Positions 51,870 through 61,667 are shown, counted from the first letter of the stretch. The stretch is DNA of 64,000 nucleotides from Desulfobacterales bacterium (GCA_024226555.1 JAAELO010000058.1:1-64000), one strand, 5' to 3'. The notes: generated by a model from the letters alone, not told the origin. Made by a program: numbers and translations.

Positions 51870-54134
51870 ATGTTCAAAAAAATCTATAAAAGTATAAATC
51901 TTAAATTCTTTTTTGATAGGAAGTTGTCAAATAGAATAGTTATGTATGTCATCCTTTGTAGCTCTCTAATTACAATTTTCACAACACTTTTCCAGCTATA
52001 TATTGATTATCGACAAGATAAAAAAGCACTTTATGACAATATTTATTTAATTGAAGAGAGTTACTTACAGTCTATAAGTTCAAGCCTTTATAATTTCGAT
52101 ATAGATCAAATAAAAAACCTTTTATATGGAATTTTAAAATTTAAAGGTATTGAATATATTGAAATAAATGAAACCGGAATTTACAGAATAGCTGTTGGTA
52201 ACAAAATATCATCTCCTTCAAGAATTACCAATATTCCAATATATTATAAAGTTTCCAATAATAAAACAACTAAACTTGGTAATATGATGATATTTACTAG
52301 TTTACAGGATATTTATAAACAGTTATTCAGAAAGTTCCTTTTTATATTGGGTTCAAATGCAATAAAAACATTTCTTGTATCAATATTTATATTAATAATC
52401 ATACGTTTGTTAGTTACTAAAAACCTGACAACTATAGCAGATTATGCAGAAAAACTAGATCTCAACAAATTAGATGAGAAACTTGTATTTTCAAAAAGAA
52501 ATAGTTTTTTTCAAAGCGATGAATTTTATAAAGTAGCAAGTGCAATCAATGATCTAAGGTTAAGGCTTAAGGATGATATTACCTCAATCAAAAAATATGA
52601 AATAGATCTTAAATCAAGTGAAGACAGATTTAGACAACTTACTAATGCTTCCTGGGAAGCTCTTATAATACATGATGGAATCAATATCCTGCTTGCTAAT
52701 GACTATTTTTACAGCATGTTCGGATATGAAAAAGGTGAACTTCCTTTTAATGAGATCTTCACAAAACTTTTTGACCACGAATCCCTTGTCTTAATCGAAA
52801 AATATAGTTATTCCGATTTTATAGGTCCTTATGAAATAAAAGGTATTGTAAAGGATAGCTCAGAAATACTTATTGAAGTTAGGGTTAGAAGAATTCAATA
52901 TAAAGGGCAAAAAGTTCTTCTTTCAGCTATGAGAGATATTACAGAAAGGGTTTGGGCTGAAGAGGAAGTAAAAAAACTCAGAAACTATCTTAAAAATATA
53001 ATTGATTCAATGCCATCAATCATTGCAGGGGTAAATACAAATAGTGAAATCACACTTTGGAATCTGAAAGCAGAGGAAAAGACCAATGTTCCGGCAGAGG
53101 AAGCTATTGGAAAAAAATTAGAAACTATTTTACCTTATATTCCAATTAATACACACGATATTGAAATGGCTATTAAAAACAAAACGCCACACAATAAATC
53201 AAAAGTTATTGTTATTGAAGATGATCAGAAAATTTTCTATGACATAACTATATATCCATTAATAGCGAATGGTTCTATAGATGCGGTTATAAGAATAGAT
53301 GATACTACTGAAGAAGTAAAAATTGAAGAGATGATAGTGCAATATGAAAAGATGCTTTCTGTTGGTGAATTAGCAGCCGGTATGGCACATGAAATTAATA
53401 ATCCTTTGGCTGGAATTCTACATAATTCCCAGGTCATAAAAAACCGATTCTCAGAAAAAAATAATAAAAACATATATTCTGCTATTGAAGCTGGAACAAC
53501 TATGGATAAATTAAATACCTATCTGACAAACCGCAATATTCACAAAATGCTTGATATGGTAATTGATTCAGGAGAAAGAGCTGCTAAAATTGTAAACAAC
53601 ATGCTTAGTTTTAGTAGAAAAAGCTCTTTAGATTTCTCTACTTATCGAATAGATGATCTACTTGACCAAGCCATTGAAATTGTATCTAATGATTACAATC
53701 TTAAAAAGAAATATGATTTCAAAAATATAAATATTATAAAAAATTACAGCAATAATATTCCCGATATTCAATGTGATGGAAATATGATTCAACAGGTTTT
53801 CTTAAATATCATCAAAAATGGTGCATATGCTATTTCAGAGAGGTCTAATAGAGCGGACAGTCCTTTTATTAAGATATTATTAAATCATACTGATGATAAA
53901 ATTATAATTGATATAGAAGACAATGGGTCAGGAATGGATGAACAAACAAGAAAAAGAATTTTTGAACCTTTCTTTACAACAAAAGATGTTGGAGTTGGAA
54001 CTGGTTTAGGTCTTTCTGTATCTTACTTTATTATTGTTGAAAATCATAGCGGAAACCTCAGTGTTGAGTCAACAGAGGATGTGGGCACAAAATTTATGTT
54101 GGAAATACCTATTTCTCAGGATTTAAGTAGCTAA
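51870..54134 (+). CDS. Membrane-bound PAS sensor histidine kinase
   Basis: A 754-residue orphan kinase. Two transmembrane helices (about 26-46 and 165-190) bracket an extracytoplasmic sensor. A HAMP-like linker, then two PAS domains (from about 255 and 372) follow. The H-box is GELAAGMAHEINNPLAGILHNSQ near residue 502. N, G1 and G2 boxes are IQQVFLNIIKNGAYA, DNGSGMDEQTRKRIFEPFFTT and GVGTGLGLSVSY. All catalytic motifs look intact. No response regulator is next to it, so its partner lies elsewhere. Signal unknown. Confidence 0.9.
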   Translation: MFKKIYKSINLKFFFDRKLSNRIVMYVILCSSLITIFTTLFQLYIDYRQDKKALYDNIYLIEESYLQSISSSLYNFDIDQIKNLLYGILKFKGIEYIEINETGIYRIAVGNKISSPSRITNIPIYYKVSNNKTTKLGNMMIFTSLQDIYKQLFRKFLFILGSNAIKTFLVSIFILIIIRLLVTKNLTTIADYAEKLDLNKLDEKLVFSKRNSFFQSDEFYKVASAINDLRLRLKDDITSIKKYEIDLKSSEDRFRQLTNASWEALIIHDGINILLANDYFYSMFGYEKGELPFNEIFTKLFDHESLVLIEKYSYSDFIGPYEIKGIVKDSSEILIEVRVRRIQYKGQKVLLSAMRDITERVWAEEEVKKLRNYLKNIIDSMPSIIAGVNTNSEITLWNLKAEEKTNVPAEEAIGKKLETILPYIPINTHDIEMAIKNKTPHNKSKVIVIEDDQKIFYDITIYPLIANGSIDAVIRIDDTTEEVKIEEMIVQYEKMLSVGELAAGMAHEINNPLAGILHNSQVIKNRFSEKNNKNIYSAIEAGTTMDKLNTYLTNRNIHKMLDMVIDSGERAAKIVNNMLSFSRKSSLDFSTYRIDDLLDQAIEIVSNDYNLKKKYDFKNINIIKNYSNNIPDIQCDGNMIQQVFLNIIKNGAYAISERSNRADSPFIKILLNHTDDKIIIDIEDNGSGMDEQTRKRIFEPFFTTKDVGVGTGLGLSVSYFIIVENHSGNLSVESTEDVGTKFMLEIPISQDLSS

Positions 54135-54158
54135 ATAAAATTTTTTGTTAAAAAATAA

Positions 54159-55523
54159 CTAAATAAACTTTTTTATAAAATAATCAAATTTTGTTTTTTT
54201 TAGCCTTCCAACTATCTTCTTTACCTCTTTTGGATATTCTTTAATTTCTGGAATTTCTCTAAAACTTGCTATTTTAGTTGAGTTTTCAAGTATTCTTTCT
54301 TTTTCAATTTTAAAACTCTCAAATAGAATTTCTCTTTCATCATATATAATCATTCCATTCTCAAGATCCAAATTCCAAGCTCTCGGATTTAAATTGCTAC
54401 CCGTTAAAAGATAATATTTTTTATCGCTTTCAATACCTTTTATATGAAAAGTATTTTCATTATGTTTCCATATAAAAACATTCAATATTCCACTATCAAT
54501 TTTCTTTGAGAATTTTTTAGCAAAATTTCTTAAGTTTTGCTCATAAATATAAGGCAAAATATCAATTTTTCTGAAATCATTGCCAGGTGGTGTATAAAAA
54601 TCGTTTGCTACTATATCACCAACAACCAAATTTACTTGAACAGAGTTCTTTAAAAGATTTCTTATCTCTTTTAGAATTTTTTTTGGGAAATTTAAATATG
54701 GTGTATATATAGTTATATTTTCTTTTGAATTTTTGAGTAAAGCTAAAACAGTATCATTTAACTCATTATTTTTTTTCCCAAATCCAGATAGAAGAGTTAA
54801 AGCAACCTCATCATTTTTTGTTTCTGATGAGTCTTTACAATCTCCATCATAATTGTAAGCGGCTTTGGAAAGTGATTTTTTAAGTTTCCTGATATCTTTT
54901 TTAATATCTTTTGTATCTATACCATTTTCATCTTCAAACAATGAGACTGCACTATTACTTAAAAGGTATTCCTCAAGATAAGCAACTGTTGCATCTGCAA
55001 TTTTTTTGTTATTTATTATAAAATATCTGTCTAAGCGATATTTATCAAAATGATTTAAGTAAATATTATTTAAACTTGCACCGCTATAGATATATGTATC
55101 ATCAAATGTAAAACCTTTTAGGTGCAAAACACCAAAAATTTCTTTCTTTTTTACAGGTACTCCATATATACCAATTTCAGAACGAAAATTCTTCTTAAAT
55201 TCATTATAAAAGACGATATTACCTTTATTATTTTTTTCACCTATTAAACCTCTCTGGGCTCTGTGAAAATCAACAAATATCTTAATATCTAATTTTTGAT
55301 TTCTCTCTTTAGCTTTGTATAAGGAGGTTAAAATATTTCTGCCAGCTTCATCATCCTGTAGATATAGAGCAGACATATAAATTCTTTTCTCTGCCTTTTC
55401 TATATGCTCTAAAACAGCCTTATAAAAAAAGCTAGTACTTTCTAAAATTTGAATGTTTTCTGCTTGAATATGGATTCTAGGCTTTTTTTCTAAATCTTTT
55501 CTTCTAATAATTCTTTTAATCAT
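54159..55523 (-). CDS. pssA: CDP-diacylglycerol-serine O-phosphatidyltransferase PssA (PLD superfamily)
   Basis: A 454-residue protein, near the 451 of E. coli PssA. Two HKD motifs are seen: VLHLKGFTFDDTYIYSGASL (about residue 132) and NTFHIKGIESDKKYYLLTGSN (about 357). An NLNPRAWNLDLENG block follows the second. It makes phosphatidylserine, the precursor of phosphatidylethanolamine, at the inner membrane surface. It converges on the kinase gene with only 24 bp between. Other PLD-family functions are possible but the length and overall pattern favour PssA. Confidence 0.85.
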   Translation of the reverse strand: MIKRIIRRKDLEKKPRIHIQAENIQILESTSFFYKAVLEHIEKAEKRIYMSALYLQDDEAGRNILTSLYKAKERNQKLDIKIFVDFHRAQRGLIGEKNNKGNIVFYNEFKKNFRSEIGIYGVPVKKKEIFGVLHLKGFTFDDTYIYSGASLNNIYLNHFDKYRLDRYFIINNKKIADATVAYLEEYLLSNSAVSLFEDENGIDTKDIKKDIRKLKKSLSKAAYNYDGDCKDSSETKNDEVALTLLSGFGKKNNELNDTVLALLKNSKENITIYTPYLNFPKKILKEIRNLLKNSVQVNLVVGDIVANDFYTPPGNDFRKIDILPYIYEQNLRNFAKKFSKKIDSGILNVFIWKHNENTFHIKGIESDKKYYLLTGSNLNPRAWNLDLENGMIIYDEREILFESFKIEKERILENSTKIASFREIPEIKEYPKEVKKIVGRLKKTKFDYFIKKFI

Positions 55524-55920
55524 AACGGGGTAATTTATTTTATTGGTAAAAACATGTCAATAATTTATTTAAATCGACAATTATTATATTGTTAAAAATA
55601 TAAAAAGCATCGATAAACTCAGTATGTCTTTAAGGGGAATTAAAGATGAAACTGCTAAAGCAATTTTTTCAGGAAAATGTCTTATTTTTATAACCTGATG
55701 AGTTTATCGATGCTAAACTTATTATAGTTTTTATTTAATTATTTTTAAAGAGCAAATTAGATATATTATTTAATTATTTCAATACTTTTTCTTGCTGATA
55801 TTTCTTCATCGTTGAATAATGTTTGTTTGTAAAAAATTAAACCTCAATTTAATTAGAGCTATATTATTCTTTTTTTCTAAATTTTTAATTTAATAAACTG
55901 ATAAAGCATTTTTTTTGCAT
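55524..55920. other. Intergenic region with a 109-bp inverted-repeat element
   Basis: 397 bp between pssA and the beta-barrel gene. The main feature is the inverted repeat at 55606-55714. The rest is AT-rich with no feature I can name. Confidence 0.6.
55606..55714 (+). repeat. Inverted repeat with perfect 16-bp ends enclosing a 15-residue ORF
   Basis: AGCATCGATAAACTCA (55606-55621) is exactly inverted at 55699-55714. Between them lies AAGGGG followed by ATG at 55646, starting a frame of 15 codons (MKLLKQFFQENVLFL) that stops at 55693. The element could be a small transposon derivative, a structured RNA or a tiny-peptide gene. No other copy is seen in the window. Confidence 0.6.
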
Positions 55921-56856
55921 CTATATTTTGAAAGATATACCCGTCCCAATTATTAATGAATTCTGATCATAAAATTTTATATTTGATTCATTTAAAGTAC
56001 ACATTCCTAATGTGAAAAAACTTAAATTCTCATAACCCATAAATTCAGATAATGTGAACATTATAGTTCCTTCATAAACGTTGTCTTTTCTTAATTTATT
56101 AAACGTAGGATGTAGTTTGTCATATTCTCTATCTTCAAATGATGCTGATATTATTGTCATAGCTCTTTCTGAAAAAATAAGCATCTGGTCTAATTTTATA
56201 ATATTTCCCTCATAGGAATAACAATCACCATCAAAATCACCTTTAGAATATCCAAACCCAGGAATTATAGTATAAAATGGCGCAAGAGGTATATTAACTC
56301 CTATTTCAAATACAGTAGATCGCCCTTCTCTTTTTAAATCACTGTTACTTTTTCCTAAATCATCATCTTTTATTTTATATTCCGTATCAGTAACACTAAA
56401 GTTTATAAATTCAAAAAACTCTTCAATCTGTAGTGTTGTTGAAATAGTTTCCAGATCTGTTTTTCCTCTATTTGTTCCTGTTATATAAGGATTTTTCCAG
56501 ATCTCTTCTTCTTCATATTTTAATGCTAAAGAGAGATCTCCAAATTGACCCAGATTTTGTCCCAAGGCTAAACTATGGCTACCCTCATATTCATAGAGTA
56601 CAAAGGGTCCAACCTCAGAAAATTTGTAACTAACTTTAAAATTCCCATAAGGTTCGAGTATCTCTCTGTTTTTACCATCCTGATTTATAGAATTGATTAA
56701 TTTGTCATCATCATAGTTAAAATTGCTTTCCGTATTTCCATATAAAATCCCAGCTGATATTTCAAAATTAAAACCATTATGTAGTTCATCATCTGAAAAT
56801 CCGTTAACCGGACTAATAATTATTAATAAAATACACACAATTAGTTTAAACTTCAT
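55921..56856 (-). CDS. Predicted outer-membrane beta-barrel protein, function unknown
   Basis: A 311-residue protein with a signal peptide (to about residue 20, NGFSDD). Repeated alternating beta strands follow (NFEISAGILYGNTESNF, YEGSHSLALGQNLGQFG, FEIGVNIPLAPFYTIIPGFG). It ends with a hydrophobic final strand IIGTGISFKI ending in Ile. That pattern is typical of an outer-membrane barrel. The ATG at 56856 fits the GGGAG ribosome site better than one three codons upstream. I do not recognise a family. Confidence 0.75.
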   Translation of the reverse strand: MKFKLIVCILLIIISPVNGFSDDELHNGFNFEISAGILYGNTESNFNYDDDKLINSINQDGKNREILEPYGNFKVSYKFSEVGPFVLYEYEGSHSLALGQNLGQFGDLSLALKYEEEEIWKNPYITGTNRGKTDLETISTTLQIEEFFEFINFSVTDTEYKIKDDDLGKSNSDLKREGRSTVFEIGVNIPLAPFYTIIPGFGYSKGDFDGDCYSYEGNIIKLDQMLIFSERAMTIISASFEDREYDKLHPTFNKLRKDNVYEGTIMFTLSEFMGYENLSFFTLGMCTLNESNIKFYDQNSLIIGTGISFKI

Positions 56857-57251
56857 TTCATTCATTCTCCCTTTATTAATTATATTTTAAAGGAGTCTCT
56901 CATAACCAACTTTTTAATTATTAGAGAGTTGCCTTTACTTAAAAAGAGAACTCTCATTTTCTGACATACTTATCTATCTAAAAGTCAATGAATTGCTAAT
57001 AATCAATGTTGTATTCTATTAGAATTGTAATGAGATGTTTTTTTTTTGATGGTCTATAATTTGATAATGTAAACCTTTTATGCTATCAATGTTTATATCA
57101 AGGGAACCTGTAATAAAGAGGTTTTTAACTTGAAAATCATCGTTTATAAAAAATCTTTCTATTTAATAATACTCAAAGTTATCTGAGTATCCCTGATACA
57201 TACTTCTTACCCCTTAGTTTTTAACATAATATATTCTTGAAAGGATTTTGC
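56857..57251. other. Intergenic region upstream of acetoacetyl-CoA synthetase
   Basis: 395 bp between the divergent beta-barrel and aacS genes. A short, weak MITE-like relative with ends GGGAACCTGTAATAA and TTATCTGAGTATCCC lies at 57102-57193. CTCTCATAACC and TTATTAGAGAG segments near 56895-56935 form another small hairpin. No gene seen. Confidence 0.5.
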
Positions 57252-59204
57252 ATGGAAAAACTACTATGGACCCCTTCTAAAAATCGAGTTGCAGATTCAA
57301 ACATGTCTAACTATATCAAATTCATCAACAATAAGTTTAAAACTGAATTTTCTAATTATGATGAACTTTACAAATGGTCAGTAACTAATATCCCGGATTT
57401 CTGGGAATCAATCTGGGATTATACAGATATAAAATATTCAATAAAATATGATGAAGTTATTGATAATATAAATAAAATGCCTGGGGCTAAATGGTTCAAA
57501 GGAGCAAGACTTAACTTTGCTGAAAACCTTTTAAGATATAGAGATGATGAAACTGCAATTATTTTTAAAGGTGAAAACCGTAAATCTGTTTCAGTTACAT
57601 ATAACGATATGTATAAACAAGTAGCACAGATTGCATCATCTTTAAGAAAAGAAGGTGTAAAAAAAGGGGATCGTGTCGTTGCTTTCATGCCAAACATTCC
57701 TGAAACAGTTTTCGCAATGCTCGCTGCAACAAGTATTGGAGCTGTATGGTCATCATGCTCTCCTGATTTCGGAATAAAAGGAGTTCTGGATAGATTTGGA
57801 CAAATAAAACCAAAAGTGCTTTTTACAGCTGATGGATATTTTTTTAAAGGAAACAGAATTGATTCATTGAATCGAATTTCAGATATTCTTGAAGAGTTAC
57901 CCTCAATCAAAAAAGTTGTTGTTATACCATTTTCAGAAACAAACCCTGATATCAGTGGTATCAAAAATGCTGTTTCATTTGATAAATTTAAAGATGATAA
58001 TACAGAAGAGATAGATTTTGAATATGTTGATTTCAATGACCCCCTATATATTATGTATTCATCCGGAACGACTGGTCTGCCAAAATGTATGGTTCAAAGT
58101 GTTGGTGGAATTCTTCTACATCACTTAAAAGAACTTATTTTACATACTGATGTTAAAAGAAGTGATAATATCTTTTACTTTACTTCATGTGGCTGGATGA
58201 TGTGGAATTGGTTAGTTAGTTCACTTGCAACAGGAGCTTCAATTGTACTTTTTGATGGTAACCCATTCCATCCTGATCCAGGTACTCTTTTTGAAATGAC
58301 TCAAAATGATAAAGTCACAATATTTGGAACAAGTGCAGGTTTTGTATCTGCATTACAAACTGCAGGCTACAAACCAAAAGAGAACTATGACCTTTCGTCA
58401 TTACGAACCGTATTGTCAACTGGTTCCCCACTCTCTAATGAAAATTTCGAATTTATTTATAAAGAGTTTAAAGAAGATATCCAGCTTTCATCAATATCTG
58501 GAGGATCTGATTTAAATGGTTGTTTTGTATTAGGCAATCCAATGTCTCCTGTTTATGCTGGTGAACTTCAATGCAGAGGACTTGGTATGAAAGTAGATTC
58601 CTTTGATGAAGATGGAAATAGTGTGAGAAATGAACCTGGTGAATTAGTTTGTACTGCACCTTTTCCATCCATGCCAATATACTTCTGGGATGATCCGGAT
58701 GGAAATAAATACTACTCTGCTTATTTTTTTATGTTTCCAAACATATGGAGACATGGTGATTATATTGAGATTAATGATAGAGGTGGAGTTACCATCTATG
58801 GAAGAAGTGATGCAACACTCAATCCTGGTGGTGTAAGAATTGGAACTGCTGAAATTTACAGACAAGTTGATTCAGTAAATGAAATAGAAGACAGCATTGT
58901 TCTTGGACAAAACTGGAAAAATGATGTTAGAATTATTTTATTTGTTAAATTAAAACCTGATTTTAATATGGATAAAGAGTTAATCAGCAAGATAAAAAGT
59001 ACAATACGAACAAATGCATCTCCAAGACATGTACCTGCAAAGGTAGTACAGGTTCAGGATATTCCTTATACTTTAACTATGAAAAAAGTAGAGATGGCTG
59101 TGAAAAAGGTTATTGATAACAAGCCTGTAATAAATAAAGATGCTTTAAAAAACCCGGAAGCACTTGATTATTTCGCTAATATTAAAGAGTTAAATGAGGA
59201 TTAG
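57252..59204 (+). CDS. acsA: Acetoacetyl-CoA synthetase (acetoacetate-CoA ligase)
   Basis: A 650-residue ANL-superfamily ligase. It starts MEKLLWTPSKNRVADSNMSNY, typical of acetoacetyl-CoA synthetases. The AMP-binding motif is YIMYSSGTTGLPKCMVQS (near residue 265). TSCGWMMWNWL and SISGGSDLNGCFVLGNP follow, then TLNPGGVRIGTAEIYRQVD and the C-terminal PYTLTMKKVEMAVKK Lys motif. It activates acetoacetate, which links poly-3-hydroxybutyrate breakdown to central metabolism, so it fits the PHA genes upstream. AAGGA is 6 bases before the chosen ATG; an earlier in-frame ATG lacks such a site. Confidence 0.92.
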   Translation: MEKLLWTPSKNRVADSNMSNYIKFINNKFKTEFSNYDELYKWSVTNIPDFWESIWDYTDIKYSIKYDEVIDNINKMPGAKWFKGARLNFAENLLRYRDDETAIIFKGENRKSVSVTYNDMYKQVAQIASSLRKEGVKKGDRVVAFMPNIPETVFAMLAATSIGAVWSSCSPDFGIKGVLDRFGQIKPKVLFTADGYFFKGNRIDSLNRISDILEELPSIKKVVVIPFSETNPDISGIKNAVSFDKFKDDNTEEIDFEYVDFNDPLYIMYSSGTTGLPKCMVQSVGGILLHHLKELILHTDVKRSDNIFYFTSCGWMMWNWLVSSLATGASIVLFDGNPFHPDPGTLFEMTQNDKVTIFGTSAGFVSALQTAGYKPKENYDLSSLRTVLSTGSPLSNENFEFIYKEFKEDIQLSSISGGSDLNGCFVLGNPMSPVYAGELQCRGLGMKVDSFDEDGNSVRNEPGELVCTAPFPSMPIYFWDDPDGNKYYSAYFFMFPNIWRHGDYIEINDRGGVTIYGRSDATLNPGGVRIGTAEIYRQVDSVNEIEDSIVLGQNWKNDVRIILFVKLKPDFNMDKELISKIKSTIRTNASPRHVPAKVVQVQDIPYTLTMKKVEMAVKKVIDNKPVINKDALKNPEALDYFANIKELNED

Positions 59205-59293
59205 TTTTTTTTCATAAATGCTTAAAAAATTGAATATGTTTTCATTTTAATGTTGATGTGTTAAAAAAAATCTAAAAATAAGAGGATATATAA

Positions 59294-59671
59294 ATGCATC
59301 AACATAATTTCAATGTACAGGTTTATTATGAAGACACAGATCATTCTGGTGTCGTCTACCATTCAAACTATCTTAAATATTTTGAAAGAGCCAGAGAAGA
59401 CGTTATAGGAATTGATACATTAAAAAAGTTATGGCATGAAGAAGGAATTGGTTTTGCTGTTTATAAATTAACAGTCAACTACAGAGAAGGTGCTGTTTTT
59501 GGAGATAAACTTGAAATTAGATCAACTTGGATTAATGAAAGTGAATACAGAACAGTTTGGAAACAGGAAGCATGGAGAGAAAACGGTACAAAAGCCGCTG
59601 TTTCAGCCGAAATTGAGCTTGTTTGTCTGGATAGAAACAAAAAATTGATACCAATCAAAGATTTTATTTAG
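59294..59671 (+). CDS. YbgC/FadM-type acyl-CoA thioesterase (4HBT fold)
   Basis: A 125-residue hotdog-fold protein. NVQVYYEDTDHSGVVYHSNYL and KYFERAREDVI are the diagnostic start of the 4-hydroxybenzoyl-CoA thioesterase group, with the catalytic Asp in EDTDHSGVV. It hydrolyses acyl-CoA esters of short or hydroxylated chains. It follows aacS after an 89-bp gap, and its stop codon directly borders a MITE-like element. Confidence 0.92.
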   Translation: MHQHNFNVQVYYEDTDHSGVVYHSNYLKYFERAREDVIGIDTLKKLWHEEGIGFAVYKLTVNYREGAVFGDKLEIRSTWINESEYRTVWKQEAWRENGTKAAVSAEIELVCLDRNKKLIPIKDFI

Positions 59672-59672
59672 A

Positions 59673-59865
59673 GGGAACCATTTAATAACTATAATTTTGA
59701 TTGAAATATAGCGTTTACAAAAGCTTTTAGTTTTGTAAAATCTCTGTAATAGAAAAAATAACGAGCGGATTCGTTTATAAAAAGCTTTTATTTATAAACA
59801 TTATAACAGTTTTTTTTTCGTAATAACGAAGTAGTTCATTTAAAAGATGGTTATTAGAGATTCCC
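59673..59865 (+). mobile_element. MITE-like element, copy 4
   Basis: A 193-bp element. Left end GGGAACCATTTAATAAC and right end TTATTAGAGATTCCC. Flanks TAGA and TGGA agree in three of four bases. It has two internal hairpins: TTTACAAAA / TTTTGTAAA and GTTTATAAA / TTTATAAAC (59773-59781, 59791-59799), both with centre AAGCTTTTA. It starts two bases after the thioesterase stop. Confidence 0.75.
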
Positions 59866-59944
59866 TGGATCTATTTCACGGTAAATCTTTATTGAGATCT
59901 TTAAGATTCAAATACAAAACATGAGAACTCAGTAAATTTTTATT

Positions 59945-61666
59945 ATGAACTCATTTAATTTAATAATTCCATATTTCAAGCAACATAAACTAAGAATAGC
60001 TATAGGTTTGTTAAGCCTCATTACTGTTGATATTTTTCAACTCTCTATTCCAAGAGTTGTTAAACATACCATTGATGCTTTAACTATATTTGACATTAAA
60101 ATTTCAAAACTTCTTGAATATAGCCTTTTGATATTATTCCTGGCTTTAATGATTGCAATATTCAGATATATTTGGCGTCGCAGTCTTATTGGTTTATCAA
60201 GATATATTGAAAAAAAGCTTAGAAACAAACTCTTCCACCATATTCAAACTCTTTCAACACCTTTTTTTAACAAAACCAAGACGGGTGATTTGATGGCCCA
60301 TGCAACTAACGATCTTAACCATATCAGAATGGCTACAGGCATGGGTTTGGTTGCTCTAACCGATAGTATTTTCCTTGGAACAACATCAATAATATTTATG
60401 ATTTATATAAATCCCACACTAACTTTATATGCTATCCTTCCAATGCCTCTAATAATGTTAGTAGCTCTATTTATGAGTAAAAAAATGCATAAAGCATATC
60501 AGGAAACCCAGGCTGTTTTTTCTGAATTGACTGAAAGTGTAAGAGAGTTTTTTTCAGGAATTCGTATTGTGAAATCATATCAAATTGAAAATAACAGTAT
60601 CTTAAGCCTCAAATCCACATCAAACAATTATGTTAAAAAAAATATCAAACTTACAGCGATGACTGGAACTCTTTTTCCTTTAATGATGATGATATCAAAC
60701 ATAAGTATTGGTATTGTCCTTTTAAAAGGCGGAAAGTTAACAATTGAAGGGGTCATAACTCCTGGTGATTTTGTGGCATTCATGAGTTATCTTGGTCTTC
60801 TTGTATGGCCAATGATGGCAGTAGGCTGGGTTATTAATCTTATCCAGAGAGGCCGCGCTTCTCTTGATAGATTAAATGTAATTTTTCAAACTGAACCTGA
60901 AATCTCAGATATCAATAACCCACTATTGTTAAAAAAGGTTCATAAAGGAGTTGAATTTAATCAAGTTAGTTTCAAATTCGATGGTGCAAAAGACCTAACT
61001 CTGAAAAACATTGATCTTAAAATCGAATTTGGCAAAATTACAGGATTAGTAGGCCCCCCGGGATGTGGTAAAACAACTCTTCTAAAATTATTTCCAAGAA
61101 TAATTGATGTTGATAGCGGATCTGTTAAAATTGATGATAACAACATAAAAAAATATAAAATTGATGATCTAAGAGAACGCTTTTCTTTTATGGAACAGGA
61201 ACCTTTTATGTTTTCAGGTTCGATTCTTGATAATATAACTTTTGGCAATAATCTTTCTGAAGAAGATCTTTCTTATTTATTAGATAAAGCATGTTTAACA
61301 GATACTATCAAACGATTTCCAGAAGGTGTAAATACTATAATCGGTGAAAAAGGAGTAATTCTATCAGGTGGACAGAAACAAAGAGTAGCTTTTGCAAGAG
61401 CTTTATTAAAGAGAGATAGCATATTTCTGCTTGATGATCCAATAAGTCAGGTTGATACCGAAACAGGAACAAAATTAATAGATAGTATAGTAGGTTCAAA
61501 TACCGTTGTTATATCGTCTCACAGATTCAGTGCATTAAAAAAAGCAGATATAATTTATGTTATTGAAGATGGTAGAATTACAGGAAGTGGTAAACATGAT
61601 GAATTGATTATAAGCAATAAATACTATTCAAATTCCTACCATATGCAAACATATTTAGAGGAATAG
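59945..61666 (+). CDS. ABC exporter half-transporter, degenerate-site subunit
   Basis: A 573-residue fused membrane-ATPase protein, MdlA/YheI-like. Six transmembrane helices occupy residues ~15-300. The ATPase domain has Walker A GPPGCGKTTLL near residue 375, canonical signature LSGGQKQRVAFARAL and Walker B IFLLDDPISQVD, where the catalytic Glu is Asp. That loss is typical of the non-catalytic site in heterodimeric exporters. The partner begins 1 bp after its stop. Likely exports lipids, peptides or drugs; the substrate is unknown. Confidence 0.92.
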   Translation: MNSFNLIIPYFKQHKLRIAIGLLSLITVDIFQLSIPRVVKHTIDALTIFDIKISKLLEYSLLILFLALMIAIFRYIWRRSLIGLSRYIEKKLRNKLFHHIQTLSTPFFNKTKTGDLMAHATNDLNHIRMATGMGLVALTDSIFLGTTSIIFMIYINPTLTLYAILPMPLIMLVALFMSKKMHKAYQETQAVFSELTESVREFFSGIRIVKSYQIENNSILSLKSTSNNYVKKNIKLTAMTGTLFPLMMMISNISIGIVLLKGGKLTIEGVITPGDFVAFMSYLGLLVWPMMAVGWVINLIQRGRASLDRLNVIFQTEPEISDINNPLLLKKVHKGVEFNQVSFKFDGAKDLTLKNIDLKIEFGKITGLVGPPGCGKTTLLKLFPRIIDVDSGSVKIDDNNIKKYKIDDLRERFSFMEQEPFMFSGSILDNITFGNNLSEEDLSYLLDKACLTDTIKRFPEGVNTIIGEKGVILSGGQKQRVAFARALLKRDSIFLLDDPISQVDTETGTKLIDSIVGSNTVVISSHRFSALKKADIIYVIEDGRITGSGKHDELIISNKYYSNSYHMQTYLEE

Positions 61667-61667
61667 C

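Noticed and set aside
57102-57193. Further full MITE copy in front of aacS
   Set aside because: Ends are only partly similar and no target duplication is seen. Mentioned as a weak relative, not listed as an element.
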